From the NCBI RefSeq assembly GCF_037076465.1, contig NZ_AP028908.1, forward strand, positions 4,464,001 to 4,528,000: DNA of 64,000 bases, read 5' to 3'. Of this stretch, positions 39,588-47,198 are shown piece after piece (position 1 is the stretch's first letter; every line of letters begins with the position of its first letter). The position numbers and the translations under genes were made by a program. Below the pieces are notes generated by a model that had not been told where the DNA came from, ran no database searches, and saw only the letters and a list, made by a program, of their open reading frames with translations. The stretch is from Pectobacterium araliae. Its GTDB lineage: Bacteria; Pseudomonadota; Gammaproteobacteria; Enterobacterales; Enterobacteriaceae.

Positions 39588-40717
39588 CGCACGCTAACAC
39601 CTTGTACACCCATGACATACTGGATGCACTGGCCGACATCAGCCCGGATTCCACCCTCGCCGCAGCCAGAAAAACTCGTGAAGCGGCAACCCGCCACACC
39701 CAAGGCAGTTACGACGCGCTGTTTAACGCCGCTGCACATGATGACGCAACATTACCGCTATCGCTGCGCTTCTGGTTTGCGACCAAAATCAGCGGCTGGC
39801 AGCAGGATGAGCAGCTACAGCATTTTTATGCCGAGCGGTTGGCGGACTTCCCAGAACCTACGCTGACACCCGCGCTACAGCTGGCGTTGGATCATGCCGA
39901 GCGCCTGACGAAAACGCCCGTGCAAGCCGCACCATCCCACGTCAATGCGCTGGAGCAGGCGGGTTGGTCGGTAGATGACATCGTGACGCTGTCGCAGCTC
40001 ATTGCGTTTGTGAATTTCCAAAGTCGCCTGCTGCGCGGCTATCGCCTGATTGCCGGTCATCGCATCAGCCAACCACATTCGCAGGCCGCCGTTGCAGGCC
40101 AGTGGCATACCCGGCCTCAGACGCACAGCGGCAAATCCGCACCGCAGGCGTTTACTCAGGCGGAACTGGATTGGGAGCCATGGATTGCCCCCAAACCGCT
40201 GGCAGCATTCAATGCCGACGAGCAGGCGATTCTGGCGCGATTCGGTCACACCAATTCCGACTATTTCCGTCTGCTAGGCCGCAACCTTCCGGTGCTGGAA
40301 CAGCGCACGTTGACGGATAAAGGGATTTTCTATACCTCCGGCGGCCTGCCGCGCAAAGAGCGCGAGCTGATCGCCGCCGTCACCAGTAAGGTCAACGGCT
40401 GCATTTATTGCGCCTCGGTACATGCCCGTAAGGCCAGTCAGCTCTCCAAGCAGGACAGTGATGTGCAGCGACTGCTGGACGTCGTTCCCGGTGGCGATTT
40501 GAGCATCGGCCAAAGCCCACGCTGGCAGGCGATTATCGATTTCTCGGCACGCCTCTCCGTCACGCCCGCACAGGTCAACGCTAACGACCTGAAGCAACTG
40601 CAAGAACAGGGATTAGATACGCTGGAGATTGTCGATGTCGTGCAGTCAGCCGCTTTCTTCTCCTGGGCCAACCGGCTAATGCTCACGCTGGGTGAACCGT
40701 TCTGGCCGGAGCATTAA
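39584..40717 (+). CDS. Two-domain CMD / alkylhydroperoxidase-like protein
   Basis: 377 aa with two carboxymuconolactone-decarboxylase-like halves. The N-terminal half (~1-165) has the helical CMD pattern but no Cys pair. The C-terminal half (~200-377) has the AhpD-type redox motif CIYCASVH in ELIAAVTSKVNGCIYCASVHARKASQL and the WANRLMLTLGEPFWPEH ending of peroxidase-related proteins. In some genomes these are separate neighbouring genes, so this looks like a natural fusion. Last gene of the operon; probable peroxide or thiol-redox partner of the monooxygenase. Confidence 0.85.
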   Translation: MTHANTLYTHDILDALADISPDSTLAAARKTREAATRHTQGSYDALFNAAAHDDATLPLSLRFWFATKISGWQQDEQLQHFYAERLADFPEPTLTPALQLALDHAERLTKTPVQAAPSHVNALEQAGWSVDDIVTLSQLIAFVNFQSRLLRGYRLIAGHRISQPHSQAAVAGQWHTRPQTHSGKSAPQAFTQAELDWEPWIAPKPLAAFNADEQAILARFGHTNSDYFRLLGRNLPVLEQRTLTDKGIFYTSGGLPRKERELIAAVTSKVNGCIYCASVHARKASQLSKQDSDVQRLLDVVPGGDLSIGQSPRWQAIIDFSARLSVTPAQVNANDLKQLQEQGLDTLEIVDVVQSAAFFSWANRLMLTLGEPFWPEH

Positions 40718-41114
40718 GTTCTCAAGCGGTCTGTTTCATTATATTGAATAGACCGCTCTCATTCTGAAAGTGATGACATCCTTATTGCCTAAATAATGAA
40801 ATAGACTAATTATTTTAAAATTAAATATTGCTTCAAATCAACACACTTAATATAAAAACAATTACCACACACATAATTAAACCCATCATTATAGAATCAA
40901 AAATGTTTAATATATAACTCACAATCAATATAAAATATTTTGAAAAACAAAAATATTTACAAACCACAAAATAAATAAATATAAAAACCAATATCTTGTT
41001 ATTTCTTATCAAAAGCAAGATGGCAAAAAAAAACAAATACAACTACAGTTTAATCGCTGGCGAAATTAAACAAACCAGAAACCATCGACTAACACTAATA
41101 GCAAGGAAATTATT
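40718..41114. other. Strongly AT-rich intergenic patch before the lectin gene
   Basis: 397 bp, extremely A/T-rich from about 40,790 to 41,050, unlike the GC-rich operon to its left. A 69-codon hydrophobic frame on the minus strand (40833-41042) is probably an artefact of composition. Typical of horizontally acquired, H-NS-bound DNA; it carries the lectin-gene promoter. Confidence 0.6.
40725..40757 (+). terminator. Hairpin at the end of the monooxygenase operon
   Basis: AGCGGTCT (40725-40732) pairs with AGACCGCT (40750-40757), 8-bp perfect stem with a 17-nt AT-rich loop, 8 nt after the stop codon. The T-tract is weak. Confidence 0.6.
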
Positions 41115-41555
41115 ATGATTGGTATTTTGAGGTATGCTGGAAAAGAAGGGTTAGCTTTAGGTGTTGCTGATCAGCAAAAAGATGCTAAAGCCGTTCTTCT
41201 CGATGCTAACTCGACTAGTTTCGATAAACTCCTGTGGGATTTAGACAGTAGAACGGGAGTGATTTCCCTAGTCGTGAGTGACGGAACGCTGGCTTTGGCA
41301 ATTAAGAACAAAACAATTACCAACGGCACAGATATTGTTTTACAGGTAAAAAATGTGGACGAGTCCACTCAAAAGTGGGATTTCTCTAGCAAGCCTGGAT
41401 TTATTCTCAGCCAAGCAAATAAAAACTATGTCATCGACAATGATACTCGAGGAGGCGCGGGAAATCGCATTCAGCTATTTGAATTTAATGGTTCAATCGC
41501 TCAGCAATGGAAATTTACGCCTATATCTAAAATATCTGCGGCAATTAGTGAATAA
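41115..41555 (+). CDS. Ricin-B-like beta-trefoil lectin protein
   Basis: 146 aa with three ~45-residue repeats, each ending in a Trp motif: LLWDLDS (~38), TQKWDFSS (~87) and AQQWKFTP (~133). The last two are QxW-type motifs of ricin B-type trefoil lectins (internal LALAIKN..., NYVIDNDTRGGAGNRIQLFEFNG). No signal peptide or TM segment, so it would be cytosolic or exported by a signal-independent route. AAGGAAATT precedes the ATG; a strong terminator follows. It is alone in an AT-rich patch. Sugar binding and any role in interaction with hosts or rivals are inferred. Confidence 0.78.
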   Translation: MIGILRYAGKEGLALGVADQQKDAKAVLLDANSTSFDKLLWDLDSRTGVISLVVSDGTLALAIKNKTITNGTDIVLQVKNVDESTQKWDFSSKPGFILSQANKNYVIDNDTRGGAGNRIQLFEFNGSIAQQWKFTPISKISAAISE

Positions 41556-41590
41556 ATTTAACTGACATAAATGAAACATAATATCCACTT

Positions 41591-41623
41591 AAAAGCCACC
41601 TTATTTTAAACAAGGTGGCTTTT
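41591..41623 (+). terminator. Intrinsic terminator of the lectin gene
   Basis: AAAAGCCACCTT (41591-41602) pairs with AAGGTGGCTTTT (41612-41623), a 12-bp stem with a 9-nt loop, followed by T-rich DNA. Between here and 41757 I see nothing else. Confidence 0.9.
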
Positions 41624-41757
41624 GGTTTTTATAACTTTCTAATAAATATAAATTGATGACAAATAAATTATCTAAAAGTAAAATTTTACGCTTATGCGAT
41701 CACTGATTCACCGTTGCTTAGCTGATGGAAAAATCTCCGACTAAAAATCCACAATAA

Positions 41758-41942
41758 TCAATTAGGCGACACGGCATCGCACCGCCTGATGCTATTTATT
41801 TTTCCAAACAGTCGGGGAAATCCACAGGCAACTCGCTGGCAGCGCAGACACTCAAAACGGTAAAGCGCCGTTTCACCACCGGGCTGATAGTACTCAATCA
41901 GGCTCTTCCAGGCTTCCAACGGCCACGAAAAGTCCGTAAATT
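41758..41942 (-). pseudogene. C-terminal remnant of a CbrC/UPF0167-like gene
   Basis: The minus strand reads [20 protein letters not shown] then GGETALYRFECLRCQRVACGF before a stop at 41758-41760. The GG-x-TA-YRF-CL-C pattern matches the C-terminal end of CbrC-type (UPF0167) proteins as I remember them. There is no N-terminal part: at 41942 the sequence passes directly into dsbG on the opposite strand. Family assignment is tentative. Confidence 0.55.
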
Positions 41943-42569
41943 GTGCCCAGTGGCGTGCAAGGCTGGCTGGGTAGCTATCAAGGTGTAGGGGTGACCATCT
42001 ACTTAACGCCGGATGGCAAACATGCTATTTCGGGCTATATGTATGATGAACACGGCAACAACCTGAGTGAAACGCTGATTCAGCAGGAAGTGTATGTGCC
42101 TGCTGGCCGGGAGATGTGGCAGAAATTACAGCAGGCGCCGTTTATCACTGAAGGGGCGAAGGATGCGCCGCGTAAAATTATCGTCTTTGCCGATCCATTC
42201 TGCCCGTACTGCAAACAGTTCTGGCAGCAGGCACAGACGTGGGTGAAAGTAGGAAAAGTCCAACTGCAAACGCTGTTGGTCGGTGTGATAAAACCGGAAA
42301 GTGGACGTTATACCGCCGCGATTCTTGCCGCCAGCGATCCGGCCAAAGCGTGGCATGAATATGAACTGTCGAACGGCAAAACGGTGCCTCCGTTCCCCAA
42401 GGACTCATCACGCGATATCTGGAATGCCATTCAGCATAATCAGCGACTCATGGATGAATTAGGCGCCAGCGTCACGCCTGCCATCTATTACCTGAATGAT
42501 AAGAATGAACTACAGCAAGTGGTTGGGCTACCGGATGAACAGCAGTTGGCGGAAATGATGAGGAAATAA
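41943..42569 (+). pseudogene. dsbG: dsbG, 5'-truncated (thiol:disulfide interchange protein)
   Basis: The 208 readable residues match E. coli DsbG from about residue 43 to the end ([35 protein letters not shown]; active site [15 protein letters not shown]; cis-Pro loop [10 protein letters not shown]). Missing are the signal peptide and first part of the dimerisation domain, so the product could not reach the periplasm. A GTG at 41943 opens the frame, but homology is cut exactly where the cbrC-like remnant ends. The catalytic domain is intact, so the event is recent. Confidence 0.85.
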
Positions 42570-42598
42570 CCTCAAGAGAGAATATCCCTCCTGAGGTT
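42568..42598. terminator. Hairpin between dsbG and the siderophore-interacting protein gene
   Basis: AACCTCA pairs with TGAGGTT (7 bp, 17-nt loop) in the 34-bp gap between convergent genes. Weak, without long T-tracts. Confidence 0.4.
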
Positions 42599-42603
42599 GT
42601 CTC

Positions 42604-43509
42604 TTAGCGATGCGACCAGTACGCCATAAAGTTGATCGTTTCTTTATCAAGGTGGCGCTCGTCGAGCAGATAACGGCGCAGTCGTTTGATGGCGGAAGAC
42701 TCTCCCGCTGCCCAAGCGTAAAACGGGCAGTGCGCCGTCGCCCGCTCCCACAGTGGCTCGTCTTCCGGCATTTCCTGTGCGACCTCATCACGATTTGTAC
42801 AAGCACTGGCGGGGATTTTCACATCCTGTTGCACCGCAGCCAGCAGGCGTTCACCCCATACTGTGCTGCCAGTTTCCTCACGCGGCAACCAGTGAATCTG
42901 GGCAAATGGGAAATTGCCCGACGCCACACAGTCGGCCGCTTTCGGCACTTCCAAAAAAGCCTGCACCGACGGCGGAGAAGGCTGGGCAGCCAGTTGTTCG
43001 AGAATCCCCATGGCCGCTGGCAGCGCCGTTTCATCTGCAATCAACAGCACTTGCTCAACGCCCTCGTGCGGTGCCCATTCATAACCGCCGCTGTCACCAT
43101 TGGCCTCTGCATTGGGCGCGACAATCTGTAGCGCATCGCCGGGCTTAGCGTGATTCGCCCAGCTTGAAGCTGGGCCGGTATCGCCATGCAGCACAAAATC
43201 GATCGCCGCCTGCTGTGATTCATGGGAGACAGAACGCAGCGTATAGGTGCGTAAAATCGGACGACGCTCGCGTGGCAGTGCCAGATAGTCCGGATACCAG
43301 GTGTCGCTCACGGCCATCGGCGTCAGCTCCCCGCTTTCACTGGCGAGCAGCAGTTTGATCCGCTGATCCGGTGCATCCAGTTTCATCTGGCGCACGTCAG
43401 GGCCGCTGAACACACAGCGAACAAGCGAAGGCGAGAGTAGCGTCTTGCTCTCTAAACGTAAATTAAACAGCCGATAGGCTGAAGACGTGGTACGGGTAGC
43501 TAAAGACAT
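42604..43509 (-). CDS. Siderophore-interacting protein (ferric reductase family)
   Basis: 301 aa, ViuB/YqjH-type flavin reductase that releases iron from imported ferric siderophores in the cytosol. FAD-binding motif RPILRTYTLRS; SIP blocks DFVLHGDTGPASSWANHAKPGDALQIVAPN, LLIADETALPAAMGILEQL, and the C-terminal YAWAAGESSAIKRLRRYLLDERHLDKETINFMAYWSHR. It is next to iutA on the same strand but separated by 148 bp with its own Fur box. Probable role: iron release from aerobactin. Confidence 0.9.
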   Translation of the reverse strand: MSLATRTTSSAYRLFNLRLESKTLLSPSLVRCVFSGPDVRQMKLDAPDQRIKLLLASESGELTPMAVSDTWYPDYLALPRERRPILRTYTLRSVSHESQQAAIDFVLHGDTGPASSWANHAKPGDALQIVAPNAEANGDSGGYEWAPHEGVEQVLLIADETALPAAMGILEQLAAQPSPPSVQAFLEVPKAADCVASGNFPFAQIHWLPREETGSTVWGERLLAAVQQDVKIPASACTNRDEVAQEMPEDEPLWERATAHCPFYAWAAGESSAIKRLRRYLLDERHLDKETINFMAYWSHR

Positions 43510-43591
43510 AGTGAAAAAACCGTATGTTTTGTAAGGAAAAATCAGTCAGTGGGATAAAAACCCATAGGATGCAACTTATCATAAACAAAAC

Positions 43592-43610
43592 ACTAACGAT
43601 AATCATTATC
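43592..43610. promoter_or_regulatory. Fur box upstream of the siderophore-interacting protein gene
   Basis: ACTAACGATAATCATTATC matches the Fur consensus at 16 of 19 positions, with the perfect core GATAATCATTATC at 43598-43610. It lies ~85 bp before the gene's start codon. Confidence 0.9.
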
Positions 43611-43657
43611 ACCGAAATGATCGATAACCAGCGTGCCTCAACACGCTGGCCCCAAGA

Positions 43658-45853
43658 TCAAAACTCTACGGCATAGTTCATACCAAACGTGCGTCCCCGC
43701 CCTTTATAGGTATACAAGTTTCGTTCCCCATAAGCCGGGCTATAGAGCCCTGGCGCCCGCTGTCCCCAGACGGTGGTGTACTCTTTATCCAGCACGTTTT
43801 CTACGCTGAAGCTGATTTTACCCACAGGCAGGGTATAGCTACCGAGGAAATCCACGGTGTTATAACCATCAATCTTCTTACCTGTTGAATCTGAAACATC
43901 GAAGGTCTGCGTACTTTGCAAACGCAAAGCCCAGTCCCCCGGGGCCCAGTTCACCCATGCACTGACTTTCGACGGGCTGGCGCTGTCGACCGTCAACTTA
44001 TCCCATCTTCCATTTTTGCGGGTTTCAGACTTAATGACGTTAAAGTTGCTTCCCGTACTCCAGTCACTGTCCGTGAAGAAATAGTCCACCTGTCCTTCAA
44101 TACCGTAGATACGACGCTTATCGTCATTCATGGCGATCGTCATATCTTGCTTGTTGATATTGATGGTTTTATCCGACAACGAATAATAGGTGGCGATCTG
44201 CGTGCGCAGGTTGTCACCGGTATAACGCCAGCCTAGCTCATAGGCATCCACCTTGATGCCATCAAGTTTTGAGTCATTGACGTTAACACTCTTGAGAAGG
44301 CGGTAATGCCCATTCACCAGCACCGGATCATAATTGCCTGAGCCGTAATACTTGGCGATATCTGGAATTTCAAAACCTTGTGAGAAGTTGAACCACACTT
44401 GTTGACGCTCGGTAAGGCGTCCCAGAATACCGGCATTGAATAACAGATTGTTGTAATCCGTCTTCCCACCCGGCACCGCATCAGCAGACTGCGCTGTCCC
44501 CTGCGCAATCGCCTGCTGTTGAACAAATCCGACAAAGTCATCCACTTTATTTTCAGTGTACTGATAACGCATGCCACCACTTAAGGTAATGCGATCAATG
44601 TCATAGCTGGTTTGCATGAAGGGAGCGATGTTTGTCACGCTATACCCCGGATACCGCCCCACGTTATAAGCGTTATTGAGCGTCATCCCCCCGCTGGCAG
44701 CGGCCGTCGGCAAATCAAAGAAGGCCTGATTCGCATTAAAGGTTTCATGCTCAACATCCGTCCCCCAGGTCACTTTCATGTTTTCTGTAAGCTGTGAATT
44801 CAGCGTGAGCTTGCCGCCATAAAAATCTGTTTTCTGCTGCGACGCACCGATGCTGCTAACCTGGCCGCCAGACAATGTTGGGAAAGGATAGAAGGTCAGA
44901 CTTTCATCACGGTAGTAAACCTGCCCGATCAACTCCTGTCCCCAAAAATCCGTATTGGAATACTGTAAGCTAATGAGGTGGCGTTCCGTTCCCGGGATAC
45001 GGTCAGAACGCAGATTGCCTTTGTTATAGGCTTGCCCATCGCCGGTGACCGCCGAGAAGTTATCGCCAAGGAAGAGGCCATGCTTGCCGTCCGACTCACT
45101 TTTGTAATACTGCGTCGTCACCTGAAGCTGCTGGTGCGCGTCAATATTCAACATTCCGGTGCCCATAATGTCCAGCCGGTCCGAATATTGGATCCCCGTC
45201 TGGGTATTATCGATATTCACAGCATTCCCTTTGCCGTCATACCATCCCCCATAACGCTGATAGGCCACAGACAGGCGCCCAAAGGCGTTGTCGTTGCCGC
45301 CGCTCACTGCGGCGGCGATATTCCCGTCCCGATCGTCACTGTTGTTAAAACCCGTTTTCATGCCAGTCTGGAATGCGGCCTGCGTTTCTGACTGACCTTT
45401 CTTCGTCACGATATTGATCAACCCCCCGGTGCTGCCACCGCCATATAGCGAGGTCGCACCGGAAATGACTTCAATGCGTTCGATATTGAACGGATCGATT
45501 GAGTCCAATTGACGGCTGTCACTACGTGAGGAATTCAAGCGCACGCCATCCACTATGACCATCATCGAGCGACCACGCATATTCATGCCATAGTTGGTAC
45601 GTCCCTGGCTGCTGACATCCATGCCGGGGATCAGTTGCGCCAGCACTTCTTTCAATTCCTTTCCGCCCTGAACTTGCTGTTCTATATCCGCGTGTTCAAT
45701 GACCCATGTGGTCTGCGCCATATCCGCCACACCGTGGTTAGTACGGCTGGCACTGACCACCAACGTATCGTTCTGACGTTCGTCAGCCCACGCCGATGCG
45801 GACAACATCGCCAATAAACAGGGATTCAGTACCCAAAGATACGGATGTTTCAT
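43658..45853 (-). CDS. iutA: Ferric aerobactin TonB-dependent receptor
   Basis: Outer-membrane receptor, 731 aa. A signal peptide ends at ASA-WADE near residue 23; a TonB box (DTLVVSA) follows. The plug domain matches E. coli IutA closely (MAQTTWVIEHADIEQQVQGGKELKEVLAQLIPGMDVSS; GRSMMVIVDGVRLNSSRSDSRQLDSIDPFNIERIEVISGATSLYGGGSTGGLINIVTKKGQ). The C-terminal 22-strand barrel ends in Phe (GMNYAVEF). Last gene of iucABCD-iutA, 22 bp after iucD. Confidence 0.96.
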   Translation of the reverse strand: MKHPYLWVLNPCLLAMLSASAWADERQNDTLVVSASRTNHGVADMAQTTWVIEHADIEQQVQGGKELKEVLAQLIPGMDVSSQGRTNYGMNMRGRSMMVIVDGVRLNSSRSDSRQLDSIDPFNIERIEVISGATSLYGGGSTGGLINIVTKKGQSETQAAFQTGMKTGFNNSDDRDGNIAAAVSGGNDNAFGRLSVAYQRYGGWYDGKGNAVNIDNTQTGIQYSDRLDIMGTGMLNIDAHQQLQVTTQYYKSESDGKHGLFLGDNFSAVTGDGQAYNKGNLRSDRIPGTERHLISLQYSNTDFWGQELIGQVYYRDESLTFYPFPTLSGGQVSSIGASQQKTDFYGGKLTLNSQLTENMKVTWGTDVEHETFNANQAFFDLPTAAASGGMTLNNAYNVGRYPGYSVTNIAPFMQTSYDIDRITLSGGMRYQYTENKVDDFVGFVQQQAIAQGTAQSADAVPGGKTDYNNLLFNAGILGRLTERQQVWFNFSQGFEIPDIAKYYGSGNYDPVLVNGHYRLLKSVNVNDSKLDGIKVDAYELGWRYTGDNLRTQIATYYSLSDKTININKQDMTIAMNDDKRRIYGIEGQVDYFFTDSDWSTGSNFNVIKSETRKNGRWDKLTVDSASPSKVSAWVNWAPGDWALRLQSTQTFDVSDSTGKKIDGYNTVDFLGSYTLPVGKISFSVENVLDKEYTTVWGQRAPGLYSPAYGERNLYTYKGRGRTFGMNYAVEF

Positions 45854-45875
45854 TCTTTTCTCTTCCTCGATGAGA

Positions 45876-47198
45876 TTAGTATTCAGTCGTTTTTACAGGG
45901 GATAGCGATTTTCTGGCGTCGCCTTTTTCCTCACTACGCCAGTGGATAACACCCGGCGTGGTCGCCAGTTCAAAAGGTTCATCGGGGTGAGCGCAATTGA
46001 GGATACGTGCCGCACGCCAAGCCATCAGGCTCATCTGAGGTTCTGCAATCCCGAGACTGTGCATTCCAGCATTCACAGCAAAAAGACGGTTAGTCGCAGG
46101 GCCATCCCATGCCAGTGTGAAATCGGTATTCACTTTAAACGCTTCGTCTTCATCCATATGCAAACGGTGCGCCAGCGGTGCCAAAAATGCAGGATGAGCA
46201 GCCCGATATCCCGTGGCAAAAATAACGATATCGGTATCCAGCGCCTCTTCCCCTTCATCAAGATGATGATGCAACGTCAAACGCTGGCCACTTTCACCAA
46301 GCGTGATATACGTGACTGAACGGGAAGGAAAAAGATGCGCCCACGGTGTCTCGCACAGGACTTCAAAACGGTGATACATCGCACGGTAGATGGCTAACAG
46401 TGACTCCGTAGTAATGCCGTCAGAGGTCATTTTCTGCTCGGCCAGCATCTGATGGCGCGCATTTTCATCAAGAGTAGAAAAACTCTCCAGATACTCCGGC
46501 GTAAAATATTCATTGGCGAATGCCGCTTCATCCAAGGCATTGAAATTATTCCGCCGCGAAACCCAGTTCAGCGCCGCTGGCTGACCCCATTCACCACGGA
46601 AAATATTCAGGAACAGGTCAGCCCCACTTTGTCCTCCCCCTACAATCGTGACGCGCTTACCTTGTAATGAAGGTGTACGTTGCATCATTTCACTGGCATG
46701 AAAACAATGCTCATTCTGTTCACGCACACAATCCGGCAGATTGATCTGTTTACCAATCCCCAAGCAAACATGCCGCGCACGATAGCGGTCACGTGACGTG
46801 CTGACCTCAAATAACCCCGCGTTATCGTCATAGACCACCTGCTCGACGCGTTGGTTAAAGGACAAATTACTTAACGCGCCCGCCGCCCAACATAAATAGT
46901 CAGCAAACTCTTCACGCGAGACTGTGCGCTGTTCCGTGGTTAAAAAGCGGTAGAATTTTTTACGCTGCACTAAGTAGTTGATAAAACTGTATCGACTCGT
47001 TGGGTCAACCGCGCTGACCAGATCTTTCAAAAAACTGGTCTGCATGTAGCAGTCCGGCACCATCATGCCGGGATGCCAGGAAAAGTGCGGTTTATGCTCA
47101 AGAAACAGGGTGCTAAAACCCTCCAGGCCTTCTGCAAGCGCAGCAATACTCAGATTAAACGGGCCAATACCAATGCCGATGAAATCATACGTTTTCAT
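45876..47198 (-). CDS. iucD: L-lysine N6-monooxygenase (aerobactin)
   Basis: FAD/NADPH-dependent N-hydroxylation of lysine, the first step of aerobactin synthesis. 440 aa. FAD motif IGIGIGPFNLSIAALAEG at the N-terminus (with the family's GxGPxN form), HPGMMVPDCYMQTSFLKDLVSAVDP, NADPH motif VTIVGGGQSGADLFLNIF, and the ATGY motif IVIFATGYRAAHP. It overlaps iucC by 4 nt. Confidence 0.96.
   Translation of the reverse strand: MKTYDFIGIGIGPFNLSIAALAEGLEGFSTLFLEHKPHFSWHPGMMVPDCYMQTSFLKDLVSAVDPTSRYSFINYLVQRKKFYRFLTTEQRTVSREEFADYLCWAAGALSNLSFNQRVEQVVYDDNAGLFEVSTSRDRYRARHVCLGIGKQINLPDCVREQNEHCFHASEMMQRTPSLQGKRVTIVGGGQSGADLFLNIFRGEWGQPAALNWVSRRNNFNALDEAAFANEYFTPEYLESFSTLDENARHQMLAEQKMTSDGITTESLLAIYRAMYHRFEVLCETPWAHLFPSRSVTYITLGESGQRLTLHHHLDEGEEALDTDIVIFATGYRAAHPAFLAPLAHRLHMDEDEAFKVNTDFTLAWDGPATNRLFAVNAGMHSLGIAEPQMSLMAWRAARILNCAHPDEPFELATTPGVIHWRSEEKGDARKSLSPVKTTEY

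Noticed and set aside
40833..41042. 69-codon hydrophobic frame on the minus strand
   Set aside because: It lies in extremely AT-rich DNA where Ile/Phe/Leu-rich frames arise by chance, and no ribosome site or homology is visible.
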